Notes: a model not told the origin generated them from the sequence alone. Counted from the first letter of the stretch, positions 1-9,451 are shown. The stretch is 64,000 nucleotides of DNA from JACMQX01 sp040385105 (GCA_040385105.1 JAZKHY010000015.1:1-64000), one strand, 5' to 3'. A program made the numbers and translations.

Positions 1-644
1 GGTTCAACCGCGACGACGCCGAGGCGGCGCTGGCGCGCGAGCGCTACGACCTGGTAGTGCTGGACATCGAACTGGGCCGCGAGCGCAATGCCGGCGTGGC
101 GCTGATCAACGCCATCAACAAGCGCTACCAGGGCACGCCGGTGCTGGTGGTGTCGGCCATGCCGGCGGCCATCTACCGCAGCATCATGAAGGCGCTGGAT
201 GCGTGGGACTACCTGCAGAAAACAACCTTCGAGGAAAGCGACTTCATCGAGACCTTCCTCGACATCCTGCGCGTGGCCGGCAGCCGCAAGGGCAAGGAGG
301 GCGAGCCGGCGCCCGCCAGCGAGTTGTCGCTGGACCCGCTGTGGCAGCGCACGCCCACCTGGCGCGGCGAGCGCATCAACCTGCCGCTCACAGCCCAGCG
401 CATCCTGGCCACGCTGCACCAGCGCAGCGGCGAGGTCGTGTCGTATGACGAACTCTTTGAGGTGGTCAAGAGCGGCCGCAACCGCGACAACGTGCGCAAG
501 CATGTGAGCACCATCCGCGACGCGTTCCGCGAGATCGACCCCGGCTTCGAGGGCATCGAGAACGTCCCGATGCGCGGCTTCCGCTGGGTGACCGTCCCTC
601 CGAAAGCTGCGGCGAAGCCGGGCGTGAAGAACCCGCGCGGATGA
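1..644 (+). CDS. Response regulator, receiver plus winged-helix (5' end outside window)
   Basis: The reading frame is open from the first bases, so the true start lies upstream of the window. The visible part begins inside a receiver domain: the strand LVVLDIELG holds the likely phosphoacceptor Asp, followed by VLVVSAM and a KT pair where the conserved receiver Lys is expected. The last ~85 residues resemble an OmpR/PhoB-type winged helix (SYDELFEVV, NVRKHVSTIR, GFRWV). It should be a DNA-binding output regulator for the sensor kinase that follows, with which it overlaps by 4 bp (ATGA). Target genes are unknown, but the D-amino-acid enzyme and RidA genes in the same run are candidates. Confidence 0.85.
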   Translation, partial: FNRDDAEAALARERYDLVVLDIELGRERNAGVALINAINKRYQGTPVLVVSAMPAAIYRSIMKALDAWDYLQKTTFEESDFIETFLDILRVAGSRKGKEGEPAPASELSLDPLWQRTPTWRGERINLPLTAQRILATLHQRSGEVVSYDELFEVVKSGRNRDNVRKHVSTIRDAFREIDPGFEGIENVPMRGFRWVTVPPKAAAKPGVKNPRG

Positions 645-2797
645 AAGTCCCCTCGCTTTCGATGCCTAAGCTGGAGGTGCCCCGGCTCGGCCTGGCGTCG
701 TTCCGGCGCCGCATCCTGTTCCGGGGCGTGTTCCTGATGCTGGTGCTCGCCACGCTGGCGCTGGCCGTGGGGCTGCTGCAGGAGGAGAAGGAGCGCAGCT
801 ACCGCAATTACCAGGAGAACTTCCGCAAGACGCAGGCCGAGATCGTGGCGCGGCTGCGCCACCCGGCCGGCCTGCTGGCGCTGCTCAATCCGCGCGCGCC
901 GGGCGGCATGGATTCCGCAACGGCAGGAAACGCCACGCCCTTGCGCCCGCTGGTGCTGCCGTATGCGGCGCTGGATTTCGACGACCAGAACAAGGCCCAG
1001 CAGGCCATCGAGATGGCCGGTTGCTCGGTGCGTTACCCGGACGGCGGCTCGATCTGCGTGGCCATCGGCAGCAACCCGTACAGCGGTGGCTTCCTCTACC
1101 TGGTGGGCGGCTTTGACAGCGGCGAGCTGGTGCCGCGCGAGCGCGGCTCGCTGGCGCTGGAGGCGGTGCATCGCGCCAGTGTGACGGTGACGCTGCGCGG
1201 CGAAGTGACGCAATGGATCGCACCGTTCGAATCCATGTCCGCGCCGGGCGAGCGTGCTGTACGCGGAAGGCTCACCGGGTTCGCCGGGGCGGGCGTTGGT
1301 GCCAGTTCGGAACTGGAGGCGGGTGCCAGGCCGGTGCGCGACTTCCGGGGCTGGCTCTGGCAGGGCGGCCCGTGCCTTGACGGCAGCGAGTCGCCGGACT
1401 GCCGCAAGCGTGCCTTCTTTTCCATCCGCCTGCCGGTGGAGAGCTTCCGCGAGGCGCTGTTCAACAAGCCGCGCCCGGTCTGGCCGCCGGCGGACCTGGA
1501 CCAGATGCAGGTGCGCTTCCAGATGCTTGCGCCCGGTGGCGCGCCGCCGCTTTTTGACAGCAATGCGCCGGGCGCAGTGCTGCCGCCGTCGCTCACCGAC
1601 CTGCGCCAGACGCTGTTGCCGGGCGAGACGCTGCAGATCACCAGGCAGGGTGGCCGCCCGAATGAAGCCATCACGTTAAGAGGCGTGCAGGACACGGGCG
1701 AAGTCTCCTCGCCCTGGCTCACCCGCCTGATCCGCCGCCTGCCGGTGGACACCCCGCTCGCGCCGCTGTCGGCGCGCGACATCATCACGACGCCGGCCGG
1801 CAGCTATGAAGTCCGGCTGGGCGGCGATGTGCGCGGCATCGAGCAGGCACTGAGCGTGGTGGCCACGCGCGTCTCGTGGTTCGTCGGCGCCATGCTCGCA
1901 GCCATCGGCCTGGCCTGGCTGCTGATCGAGGTGGGGTTGATCCGCCGCATCACGGTGCTCACCAGGCGCGCCGCGGCGGTCTCGTACAACGTGCAGGATG
2001 CGCGGGTGGACAAGCGCATCGGCGACCTGGATGTGTCGGACCTGCGCGGCAACGACGAGCTGGGCATCCTGGCCGGCGGCCTGTCGGACCTGCTGCAGCG
2101 GGTGAAGGACGATGTGCGGCGCGAGCATATCCGCGCGCAGCAGGAACGCGACATGTGGCATGCGGTGGGCCACGAAATCATGTCGCCGCTGCAGTCGCTG
2201 ATGGTGCTGCACGGCCAGCCCGGTGACGCCAGCCACCGTTATGTGCAGCGCATGCAGCAGGCGGTGCGGGTGCTGTACAGCCAGGCTTCGCCCAGCGAGG
2301 CGCTGGAGGCGGCGGCGCTGCAGGTCGGCGCGATCGATGTGGATGCCTTCCTGCACCATGTGGCGGAGAACGCGCGCTTTGCCGGCATTGACGGTGTGCG
2401 CTATGAGCGGGCCAATGAACGCACTCTGGCGCCTGTGATGGTGCGCGCCGACGAGTTCTCGCTGGAAGATGCAGTGACGCATATCCTGCGCAATGCCGCG
2501 CGCTACCGGCCCGAGGGAACCCCCATCACGCTGTCGCTGGATGCGACGGACAGCGGCGCCGTCATCACCATCCACAACCAGGGGCCGGCGATTGATGCGG
2601 CGCTGCTCGAGAAGATCTTCGAGTACGGGGTGTCGGATGCGGCGCAAGCGGGGGAGGAATCTGTCGGCGAACACAGAGGCCAAGGACTTTTCGTCGCGAA
2701 GACCTATATGGCCAAGATGGGCGGCACAGTCAGCGCGCGCAATGAATCGGACGGAGTGAGTTTTGTGCTGACGCTGGGGATATATTCAATCCCATGA
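641..2797 (+). CDS. Membrane sensor histidine kinase
   Basis: A 718-aa two-component sensor. A first transmembrane segment lies near residues 25-47. A long (~350 aa) periplasmic sensor region with no family I recognise follows, and a second transmembrane segment (VGAMLAAIGLAWLLI) near 410-430. A HAMP-like linker leads to the H-box WHAVGHEIMSPLQSL with the phospho-accepting His. The ATPase part shows the N-box (LRNAARYRP), NQGPAID and the G-box EHRGQGLFVAKTYM. It overlaps the upstream regulator and the downstream PLP enzyme by 4 bp each, so the set is probably one transcript. The ligand is not deducible from sequence. Confidence 0.9.
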   Translation: MKVPSLSMPKLEVPRLGLASFRRRILFRGVFLMLVLATLALAVGLLQEEKERSYRNYQENFRKTQAEIVARLRHPAGLLALLNPRAPGGMDSATAGNATPLRPLVLPYAALDFDDQNKAQQAIEMAGCSVRYPDGGSICVAIGSNPYSGGFLYLVGGFDSGELVPRERGSLALEAVHRASVTVTLRGEVTQWIAPFESMSAPGERAVRGRLTGFAGAGVGASSELEAGARPVRDFRGWLWQGGPCLDGSESPDCRKRAFFSIRLPVESFREALFNKPRPVWPPADLDQMQVRFQMLAPGGAPPLFDSNAPGAVLPPSLTDLRQTLLPGETLQITRQGGRPNEAITLRGVQDTGEVSSPWLTRLIRRLPVDTPLAPLSARDIITTPAGSYEVRLGGDVRGIEQALSVVATRVSWFVGAMLAAIGLAWLLIEVGLIRRITVLTRRAAAVSYNVQDARVDKRIGDLDVSDLRGNDELGILAGGLSDLLQRVKDDVRREHIRAQQERDMWHAVGHEIMSPLQSLMVLHGQPGDASHRYVQRMQQAVRVLYSQASPSEALEAAALQVGAIDVDAFLHHVAENARFAGIDGVRYERANERTLAPVMVRADEFSLEDAVTHILRNAARYRPEGTPITLSLDATDSGAVITIHNQGPAIDAALLEKIFEYGVSDAAQAGEESVGEHRGQGLFVAKTYMAKMGGTVSARNESDGVSFVLTLGIYSIP

Positions 2798-3924
2798 CAT
2801 TCGAACTCCTCAATACGCCGGCAGCGCTGATCGACCTTCCCCGCATGGGGCGTAACATCGCGCGGATGCAGGCGCGCATGAATGAACTCGGCGTGCGCTT
2901 CCGCCCGCATGTGAAGACCACCAAATGCGTGGAGGTGGTGCGCGCGCAGGTCGCTGCCGGCGCGCAGGGCATCACGGTGTCCACGCTGAAGGAGGCGGAG
3001 CAGTTCCACGCAGCAGGCGTCAGCGACATCCTCTATGCCGTCGGCATGGTGCCGGCCAAGCTGCCGCAGGCGCTGGCGCTGCGCCGCAAGGGCTGCAACC
3101 TCAAGCTCATCACCGACAGCGTGGCGGGCGCGCAGGCCATTGCCGCGTTTGGCCGCGAGCATGGTGAAGTGTTCGAGGTCTGGATCGAGATCGACACCGA
3201 CGGCCACCGCTCCGGCATCAAGCCCGCCGAAGCCGCGCTGCTGGATGTGGGCCGCGCATTGCATGAAGGAGGCATGAACCTCGGCGGCGTCATGACGCAT
3301 GCCGGCTCCAGCTATGACCTCGATACGCCCGAGGCGCTGCAGGCCATGGCCGAACAGGAGCGTGCGGGCTGCGTGACGGCCGCCGAACGCCTGCGCGCGG
3401 CCGGCCTGCCCTGCCCGGTCGTCAGCGTCGGTTCCACGCCCACGGCGCTGTCGGCGCGGCAGCTTCAAGGCGTGACGGAGGTGCGCGCCGGTGTCTATGT
3501 GTTCTTTGACCTGGTCATGGCCAACGTCGGCGTCTGCGCGCCGCAAGACGTGGCGCTGAGCGTGCTCACCACGGTGATCGGTCACCAGCCCGACAAGGGC
3601 TGGGCCATCGTCGATGCCGGCTGGATGGCCATGAGCCGCGACCGCGGCACGCAGAAGCAGAACCACGACTATGGCTATGGCCTGGCCTGCGACCTGCAAG
3701 GCCAGCCTTTGCAGGGGTATGTGCTGTCAGGCGCCAACCAGGAGCACGGCATCCTGTCGCGCGAGGGCGAGCCGGACCTTGGTATTGCGAGCCGCTTTCC
3801 CGTCGGCACGCAGTTGCGCATCCTGCCCAACCACGCCTGCGCCACCGGTGCGCAGTTCCCCGAATACCATGCAGTCGCCAAAGATGGCGGCGTTGAAACC
3901 TGGACGCGCTTTTATGGCTGGTGA
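2794..3924 (+). CDS. DSD1-type PLP enzyme (D-serine dehydratase / D-threonine aldolase family)
   Basis: A 376-aa fold-type III PLP enzyme. The N-terminal motif RPHVKTTK carries the Schiff-base Lys (about K41). The C-terminal PNHACATG supplies the His-x-Cys metal site of eukaryotic-type D-serine dehydratases and D-threonine or 3-hydroxy-D-aspartate aldolases. Those enzymes cleave or dehydrate D-hydroxy-amino acids, so the substrate here is probably of that class but is not fixed. It overlaps the kinase gene by 4 bp and the next gene, a RidA protein, by 11 bp. RidA proteins hydrolyse the reactive enamine/imine products of such dehydratases, which supports a dehydratase role. Confidence 0.85.
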   Translation: MTFELLNTPAALIDLPRMGRNIARMQARMNELGVRFRPHVKTTKCVEVVRAQVAAGAQGITVSTLKEAEQFHAAGVSDILYAVGMVPAKLPQALALRRKGCNLKLITDSVAGAQAIAAFGREHGEVFEVWIEIDTDGHRSGIKPAEAALLDVGRALHEGGMNLGGVMTHAGSSYDLDTPEALQAMAEQERAGCVTAAERLRAAGLPCPVVSVGSTPTALSARQLQGVTEVRAGVYVFFDLVMANVGVCAPQDVALSVLTTVIGHQPDKGWAIVDAGWMAMSRDRGTQKQNHDYGYGLACDLQGQPLQGYVLSGANQEHGILSREGEPDLGIASRFPVGTQLRILPNHACATGAQFPEYHAVAKDGGVETWTRFYGW

Positions 3925-4363
3925 AAAGGAAACTCCTGTGGCGGCCGGCTCCGGCTTGCAGCGAATCAACCCGTCCGCCATGGCCACACCCGGCGGGCAC
4001 TACAGCCATGCCGTGGTCGCCAGCGGGCTCGTCTTCATATCGGGCCAGTTGCCGATCACGCCGGAAGGCGTGAAGCTTGTGGACGCTCCTTTCGAAGCGC
4101 AGGCAGAACAGACGCTGGCCAACGTGCGTGCGGCGCTTGAAGCAACAGGCAGCAGCCTGGGCCAGCTGGTGCAGGTGCGGGTGTACGTGGACAGCATGGA
4201 CAACTGGCCGGCCTTCAATGCTGTCTACGCGAAATGGGCGGGAGATTCGAAGCCCGCCCGCGCAGTCGTGCCGGTGGGCCCGCTGCATTTTGGCCTGAAG
4301 GTGGAGGTCGAGGCTGTGGGTTTGATTGGTCCGGGTCCGGCACCTTACGCCCCCAACCGCTGA
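3914..4363 (+). CDS. RidA/YjgF-family enamine/imine deaminase
   Basis: A 149-aa protein with the RidA signatures GGHYSHAVVASGLVFISGQ, VRAALEATGSSL and VRVYVDS. RidA proteins accelerate hydrolysis of 2-aminoacrylate and related imines. The ATG lies inside the end of the upstream PLP-enzyme gene (11-bp overlap), which implies translational coupling. The ~20-residue N-terminal extension before the conserved domain is slightly longer than usual. The 3' end overlaps the convergent DUF72 gene by 19 bp. Confidence 0.85.
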   Translation: MAGEKETPVAAGSGLQRINPSAMATPGGHYSHAVVASGLVFISGQLPITPEGVKLVDAPFEAQAEQTLANVRAALEATGSSLGQLVQVRVYVDSMDNWPAFNAVYAKWAGDSKPARAVVPVGPLHFGLKVEVEAVGLIGPGPAPYAPNR

Positions 4364-5166
4364 ATCAACCCCATCGCTGCGGCCGGCGCACGCTCCTTGG
4401 CGCCGCTGATGAAGTACATGAACACATCACGCGGCGGCCCCTTTTTCGCAGCTCCTGCGTCTTCCAGCAGCGGCACATCAGCAGGTTCACCCCCGGATGC
4501 CCAAACCTTCGCCGCCTCGGCCCAGCGGTCCAGCGCCTTCGGCGCATAGCCGGTCTCGACGCCAGACTCGGTGCGCATCATCCGCGCGTACACAAAATCA
4601 CCGGTCAGGTCCGCGAACGAGGGATAGTCGTCCGAGTCGGTAAACACCGTGGCGCAGTTGTACCTGCGGGCCAGCGCCAGATAGGCCGGGTCCATGAAGC
4701 TCTCATGCCGCACGTCCAGCGCATGGTGCAGCGCGACGCCGTCCACCCTGGCAGGCAGGAGCTTGAGGAAGGCCTCGAAATCCTCCGGGTCGAACAGCTT
4801 GGTGGGCGCGAACTGCCAGACCAGCGGGCCGAGCTTGGGGCCGAGCTCGACAATGCCGCTGCCGGTGAAGCGGCTGATCGACTCACCCGCATCGGCCAGC
4901 ACCCGCCGGTTGGTTGCGAAGCGGTTGGCCTTGAGCGAGAACATGAAGCCTTCGGGCGTCTCGTCGCGCCACTTGGCAAAGGTCGGCGGCTTGAAGGTGC
5001 TGTAGTACGTTCCGTTGACTTCTATGGCTGTCAGGTGGCTGGCCGCATAGGCCAGTTCCTTGCTGTGGGCCAGGCCCTTGGGGTAGAAGTTGTCGCGCCA
5101 GGGCTCATAGGTCCAGCCGCCGATGCCTGCGCGGATTCGTGTGCCTGTGCGAATGCTTTTGTCCAT
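4345..5166 (-). CDS. DUF72 (YecE-like) protein
   Basis: A 273-aa DUF72 family protein, a TIM-barrel fold of unproven biochemical role. Typical elements are the N-terminal IGGWTYEPWRDNFYP, AIEVNGTYY, FSLKANRFATN and FVYARMM. Length is normal for the family. It is transcribed against the RidA gene, with overlapping 3' ends, and diverges from the M20 peptidase gene. Nothing in the sequence gives a substrate. Confidence 0.85.
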   Translation of the reverse strand: MDKSIRTGTRIRAGIGGWTYEPWRDNFYPKGLAHSKELAYAASHLTAIEVNGTYYSTFKPPTFAKWRDETPEGFMFSLKANRFATNRRVLADAGESISRFTGSGIVELGPKLGPLVWQFAPTKLFDPEDFEAFLKLLPARVDGVALHHALDVRHESFMDPAYLALARRYNCATVFTDSDDYPSFADLTGDFVYARMMRTESGVETGYAPKALDRWAEAAKVWASGGEPADVPLLEDAGAAKKGPPRDVFMYFISGAKERAPAAAMGLIQRLGA

Positions 5167-5270
5167 GGATGCCTCCGGGGTGACATCTGCACTCTAGCGC
5201 GACTTTTGCGACAGGCGTAAAGTGGCGGATTGCCTGCTGACAGTTTGTTGGCCCGCCACCGGAGAACCCC

Positions 5271-6743
5271 ATGAACGCACCCCTGCACCGCGAAATGCCC
5301 GACGGCATGCTCGACGCCGCCCAGGCCCTGGCACATGCCACGAAGCAATGGGACGGCGACATCGTCAAACAGATCACCGACTACATCACCATCCCCGCCA
5401 AGTCGCCCGGCTTTGACAAGGACTGGGCCAGCAATGGCTACCTCGACACCGTGATGCGCAATGCCGCAGCCTGGGTCGAGGCGCAGAAGGTCGAGGGCCT
5501 GACGCTGGAAGTCGTGCGCCTGGCAGGCCGCACGCCGGTGCTGTTCTTTGAAATCGCCGCCACCAAGCCCGAGTCGAAGCAGACGGTGCTGATGTACGGC
5601 CACCTGGACAAGCAGCCCGAATTCAACGGCTGGCGCAGCGACCTCGGCCCCTGGACGCCCAAGTATGAAGACGGCAAGCTCTACGGCCGCGGCGGCGCGG
5701 ACGACGGCTATGCGGTGTACGCGAGCATCGCCGCAGTGCAGGCCCTCAAGGCGCAGAATGTGCCGCACCCGCGCATCGTTGGCCTGGTGGAAACCTGCGA
5801 GGAATCCGGCTCATACGACCTGCTGCCCTATGTGGATGCGCTGCGCCCCCGTCTGGGCGAGGTTGACCTGGTGATCTGCCTGGACTCCGGCGCCGGCAAT
5901 TACGACCAGCTCTGGCTCACCTCCAGCCTGCGCGGCATGGCCAGTGGCACGCTGAAGGTAGAGATCCTCACCGAAGGCGTGCATTCGGGCGACGCATCCG
6001 GCCTCGTGCCGTCGAGCTTCCGCATCATGCGGCAGGTGCTGGACCGGCTGGAAGACAGCAAGACCGGCCGCCTGCTGCCGGCCAGCTTCCACTGCGAAGT
6101 GCCGGCCGACCGCCTGGCACAGGCGAAGGCAACGGCCGCCATCCTGGGCGACGAAATCTACAAGCGCTTCCCCTGGGCGCACTACGACTGCGAAGGCTCG
6201 ACCACCTTCGCATTGCCCACCACCACCGAGCCGGTCCAGGCGCTGCTCAACCGCACCTGGACGCCGACGCTCAGCGTGACCGGCGCGGAAGGCTTCCCGA
6301 GCCTGAAGGACGCCGGCAATGTGCTGCGGCCCTACACCGCCTTCAAGCTGTCGCTGCGCCTGCCGCCGCTGGTTGATGCCGGCCAGGCGGTGCAGGAAAT
6401 GAAAGCGCTGCTGGAAGACAACGCGCCCTACCAGGCGCGCGTGACCTTCGAGAGCAACGGCGGCGCCACCGGCTGGAACGCGCCGGCCACCGCGCCCTGG
6501 TTCGAGAAGGCGCTCAACAACGCATCGCAGGCGCACTTTGGCGCGCCATGCGGCTACATCGGCCAGGGCGGGACCATACCGCTCATGAACATGCTGAGCA
6601 AGGGCTTTCCCAAGTCGCAGATGATGGTCTGCGGCGTGCTCGGGCCGCGCAGCAATGCGCACGGACCCAACGAGTTCCTGCATGTGCCGTATGCCAAGAA
6701 GCTGACGGCGGCAGTGGCCCAGGTGATCGCGCAGCTTCCCTGA
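5271..6743 (+). CDS. M20-family metallopeptidase (CNDP-like dipeptidase)
   Basis: A 490-aa cytosolic M20 zinc peptidase. Metal and catalytic residues are visible in order: MYGHLDKQ (His, Asp), GRGGADDGY (bridging Asp), ETCEESGS (catalytic and metal Glu), CLDSGAG (Asp) and SNAHGPNEFL (His near the C-terminus). The central lid domain (VHSGDASG) is present. Related enzymes hydrolyse dipeptides or N-acyl amino acids; the true substrate is open. A GGAG-like stretch precedes the ATG. A gtggcgg/ccgccac inverted pair (5222-5228, 5254-5260) lies in the leader. It is followed after 3 nt by a hydrolase gene, probably co-transcribed. Confidence 0.88.
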   Translation: MNAPLHREMPDGMLDAAQALAHATKQWDGDIVKQITDYITIPAKSPGFDKDWASNGYLDTVMRNAAAWVEAQKVEGLTLEVVRLAGRTPVLFFEIAATKPESKQTVLMYGHLDKQPEFNGWRSDLGPWTPKYEDGKLYGRGGADDGYAVYASIAAVQALKAQNVPHPRIVGLVETCEESGSYDLLPYVDALRPRLGEVDLVICLDSGAGNYDQLWLTSSLRGMASGTLKVEILTEGVHSGDASGLVPSSFRIMRQVLDRLEDSKTGRLLPASFHCEVPADRLAQAKATAAILGDEIYKRFPWAHYDCEGSTTFALPTTTEPVQALLNRTWTPTLSVTGAEGFPSLKDAGNVLRPYTAFKLSLRLPPLVDAGQAVQEMKALLEDNAPYQARVTFESNGGATGWNAPATAPWFEKALNNASQAHFGAPCGYIGQGGTIPLMNMLSKGFPKSQMMVCGVLGPRSNAHGPNEFLHVPYAKKLTAAVAQVIAQLP

Positions 6744-6746
6744 ACT

Positions 6747-7586
6747 TTGGAAAACTCAACCCTCTCCACCTTCACTGCGAGCGATGGTGACAACCTCGCG
6801 ATGCAGGACTGGCCGCTTGAGGAAGAGCAGGCCCTGCGCGGTGTCGTGCTGATGGTGCATGGGCTGGGCGAGCATGCGGGCCGCTATGACCATGTGGCCC
6901 GGCGGCTGAACAGCTGGGGCTTTGCGGCGCGCGGCTATGACCACTACGGGCACGGCGAGTCGGGCGGCGTGCGCGGCGTGCTGCCGTCCGAGTCGAGGAT
7001 GGTGGACGACCTGGCCGATGTGGTGGAAAGCACCCATGCGCGCATGGACCGCAACACGCCGCTGATCCTCCTGGGCCACAGCATGGGCGGGCTCATTGCT
7101 GCACGCTTCGTGGCGCAGGGCACGCGCGCGGTCAATGCGCTGGTGCTGTCATCGCCCGCTCTTGATGCAGGGCTCAGCTTTGGCCAGAAGCTGCTGCTCG
7201 CGACCTTGCCGAAGTTCGCGCCGAACTTCTGCGTCGGCAACGGGCTGGATGCCAACTTCATTTCACACAACCCCGCCACGGTCGAGGCCTACAACTCGGA
7301 CCCGCTGGTCCATGACCGGATCTCCGGGCGGCTGGCCCGTTTCATCGCGCAGGGCGGGCCGGCCGTGGTGGCCCGCGCGGCCCAGTGGAAGGTGCCGACG
7401 CTGCTGATGTACGCCGGCGCGGACCGGCTGGTCAACCCGGCCGGAAGCCGGGCCTTTGCGGCGGCCGCGCCTGCCAGCGTGGTGACGGCGCGTTGCTTTG
7501 ACGACCTCTACCACGAGATCTTCAATGAGGCCGACCCCGAGCCGGTGTTCGAGGAACTCAGGCGCTGGCTCGACGCGCGTTTCTGA
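6747..7586 (+). CDS. Alpha/beta hydrolase, monoacylglycerol-lipase-like
   Basis: A 279-aa alpha/beta hydrolase of the Hydrolase_4/monoglyceride lipase type. It shows VMVHGLGEHAGRY (oxyanion loop), GYDHYGHGES, the nucleophile elbow GHSMGG, then APSV-like MYAGADRLVNP (Asp) and DLYHEIFNE (His). It probably cleaves monoacylglycerols or similar esters in the cytosol. The start is a TTG 3 nt after the preceding stop, chosen because homologues begin with the short segment just before the first strand (F-T-A-S-D-G). The first ATG (6801) would remove that segment. The 3' end overlaps the convergent MFS gene by 29 bp. Confidence 0.8.
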   Translation: MENSTLSTFTASDGDNLAMQDWPLEEEQALRGVVLMVHGLGEHAGRYDHVARRLNSWGFAARGYDHYGHGESGGVRGVLPSESRMVDDLADVVESTHARMDRNTPLILLGHSMGGLIAARFVAQGTRAVNALVLSSPALDAGLSFGQKLLLATLPKFAPNFCVGNGLDANFISHNPATVEAYNSDPLVHDRISGRLARFIAQGGPAVVARAAQWKVPTLLMYAGADRLVNPAGSRAFAAAAPASVVTARCFDDLYHEIFNEADPEPVFEELRRWLDARF

Positions 7587-8727
7587 GTCCAAGCCAGGCC
7601 AGCGCCGCGGCGGTCAGGGCCACTGGCAACAGCGAACCGAGGTTGAGCAGCTGCCACCCGCTGGTGGTCACCAGCACGCCGGACGCAAACGAGCTGAGCG
7701 CGAGCGTGGCAAACATGAAGAAATTGAGCGCGCCTTGCGCCCGGTCTTTCTCCTCGGGCCTGTAGGCTTGCAGCGAGAGCGTCGTCGCGCCTGTGAACAG
7801 GAAGTTCCAGCCGACGCCCAGCAGGAACAGCGCGCCCAGGAACTGGTGCAGGTCCACACCCGACAGCGCGATGCAGATGCACAGCAGGTTGAGCGCCACG
7901 CCCACGCCCATGACGGGCAGCGGCCCGAAGCGCTTGATCAGGTGGCCGGTGAAGAAGCCCGGCGCGAACATGCCGATCACATGCCATTGCAGCACGAAGG
8001 CGGCGTCGGAGAAGGGCAGGCCGCATTGCTGCATGGCGATCGGTGTGGCGGCCATCAGCAGGTTCATCACGCCGTAGCCCAGCGAGCCCCCGATGGCGGA
8101 GACGATGAACACCGGTTCGCGCATGATCTGGCGCAGCGGCCTTCCGGTCCCGGCGGTCGTTCTGGGAGGCACCGGCGGGAACTGGATGAAAGACAGGATG
8201 ACGATGCTGAGCAAGGCCACGAACGCCAGCGCGATGTAGGCACCGGCGAAGGGCACCGAATACAGGTCGCGCGTGCGCGCGGCCAGGTTGGGGCCGATGA
8301 CGGCGCCCAGGAGCCCGCCCGCCATCACGAGCGACACCGCCTTTTCGCGTGCGGGCGCGGGCGCGAGTTCTGCGGCGGCAAAGCGGTAGAGGCTGGCGTT
8401 GGCGTTGTAGTAGCCGGCCACCATGGTGGCGCCCACCAGCAGCCAGAAATGCCGGCCAAGGGCGGCATAGGCGCACAGAAGCGCAGACAGCAGGCCGACC
8501 ACCAGGCCGAGCTGGAACGACCGCTTGCGGCCGAAGCGCGTCTGTGTGGCGGCGACGAGGTTGGTGGACAGCGCGCCGCCCACCACATAGCCCATCACGG
8601 GCAGGGTTGCCATCCAGCCCAGTGGCGCGAGCGCCAGGCCGACGAGGCCGTTGATGGCGATGAAGGTCACGTTGTTGGTGAGGAACAGGCCCTGTGCGGC
8701 GGCCAGGAGCCAGAGGTTGCGGTTCAT
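7558..8727 (-). CDS. MFS transporter
   Basis: A 389-aa major facilitator with about 12 hydrophobic helices. The N-terminus is MNRNLWLLAAAQGLFLTNN, and the loop between helices 2 and 3 (TRFGRKRSFQLG) matches the MFS GxxxDRxGRR-like signature. The ATG at 8727 is preferred over an open frame extending upstream into rsmE, which is not membrane-like. It is the last gene of a minus-strand run amgK-rsmE-MFS, 4 nt after the rsmE stop. The substrate is unknown; drug efflux or metabolite export are both possible. Confidence 0.83.
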   Translation of the reverse strand: MNRNLWLLAAAQGLFLTNNVTFIAINGLVGLALAPLGWMATLPVMGYVVGGALSTNLVAATQTRFGRKRSFQLGLVVGLLSALLCAYAALGRHFWLLVGATMVAGYYNANASLYRFAAAELAPAPAREKAVSLVMAGGLLGAVIGPNLAARTRDLYSVPFAGAYIALAFVALLSIVILSFIQFPPVPPRTTAGTGRPLRQIMREPVFIVSAIGGSLGYGVMNLLMAATPIAMQQCGLPFSDAAFVLQWHVIGMFAPGFFTGHLIKRFGPLPVMGVGVALNLLCICIALSGVDLHQFLGALFLLGVGWNFLFTGATTLSLQAYRPEEKDRAQGALNFFMFATLALSSFASGVLVTTSGWQLLNLGSLLPVALTAAALAWLGLRNARRASA

Positions 8728-8731
8728 GGGT

Positions 8732-9451
8732 CTAGTATGCGCCGAGGCCCAGTGCGGCGAGCACCGCCAGCGGCGCAGTTTCCGCCCGCAGGATGCGCGG
8801 CCCGAGCGACACCGGTTCAAAGCCGGCCGCCAGCGCTGCATCTTCTTCCAGCTGCTCCAGGCCCCCTTCCGGTCCGGACAGCAGGGTGACCGCGCCCTGC
8901 GGGCCCAGGGCCTGCGCCAGCGGCCTTGATTCAGGGCGCAGCGACAGGACCAGGCGCTGGCCTTCGGCACGGCCGGCTTGCGCCCACTGGCTGAAGGTCA
9001 TGACGTCGTGAATCACGGGCACCCGGTTGCGGCCGCATTGCTCGCAGGCCGCCACTGCGATGCCCTGCCAGTGGGCAGTCTTCCTGTCGGCACGGTCTCC
9101 CTTGACGCGCAGCACGGTGCGCCCGGTCATCAGCGGCTGGATGCTGGCCACACCGAGTTCGGTGGCTTTTTCCACCAGCCAGTCCATGCGTTCATTCGCC
9201 GGCATGCCGGTGGCCAGGTGCACCTCGCGCGGCGCCTCGCGCTCCACGCTGCGGTGTTCGCTGATGCGCACCAGCACGTCGCTGCGGCCCATGCGTTCGA
9301 TCGCGGCATCGTATTCACCGCCTTGCCCGTTGAACAGCGTGATCACGCCACCGGGCTGCATGCGCAGCACCTGCACATGGCGGGCGGCGCCGGCTGGCAG
9401 CTCCACAAATTCGCCGACGGCCAGCGCAAGCGGGCAGTGAAACCGCGGCAT
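8732..9451 (-). CDS. rsmE: 16S rRNA (uracil-1498-N3)-methyltransferase RsmE
   Basis: A 239-aa SPOUT methyltransferase that methylates U1498 of 16S rRNA using S-adenosylmethionine. Family landmarks are the N-terminal PRFHCP, the PUA-like segment with HVLR-type HVQVLRM, KATELGVASIQPL, EQCGRNRVP, SGPEGGLEQLEE and the terminal knot motif LGPRILRAETAPL. The ATG sits in a TGATG overlap with the stop of amgK, a good sign of coupling; a GTG one codon earlier is less likely. Confidence 0.93.
   Translation of the reverse strand: MPRFHCPLALAVGEFVELPAGAARHVQVLRMQPGGVITLFNGQGGEYDAAIERMGRSDVLVRISEHRSVEREAPREVHLATGMPANERMDWLVEKATELGVASIQPLMTGRTVLRVKGDRADRKTAHWQGIAVAACEQCGRNRVPVIHDVMTFSQWAQAGRAEGQRLVLSLRPESRPLAQALGPQGAVTLLSGPEGGLEQLEEDAALAAGFEPVSLGPRILRAETAPLAVLAALGLGAY

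Noticed and set aside
4234..5220. 328-codon plus-strand frame overlapping the RidA end and the DUF72 gene
   Set aside because: RidA in another frame and DUF72 on the other strand explain this DNA; the frame has antisense-type composition.
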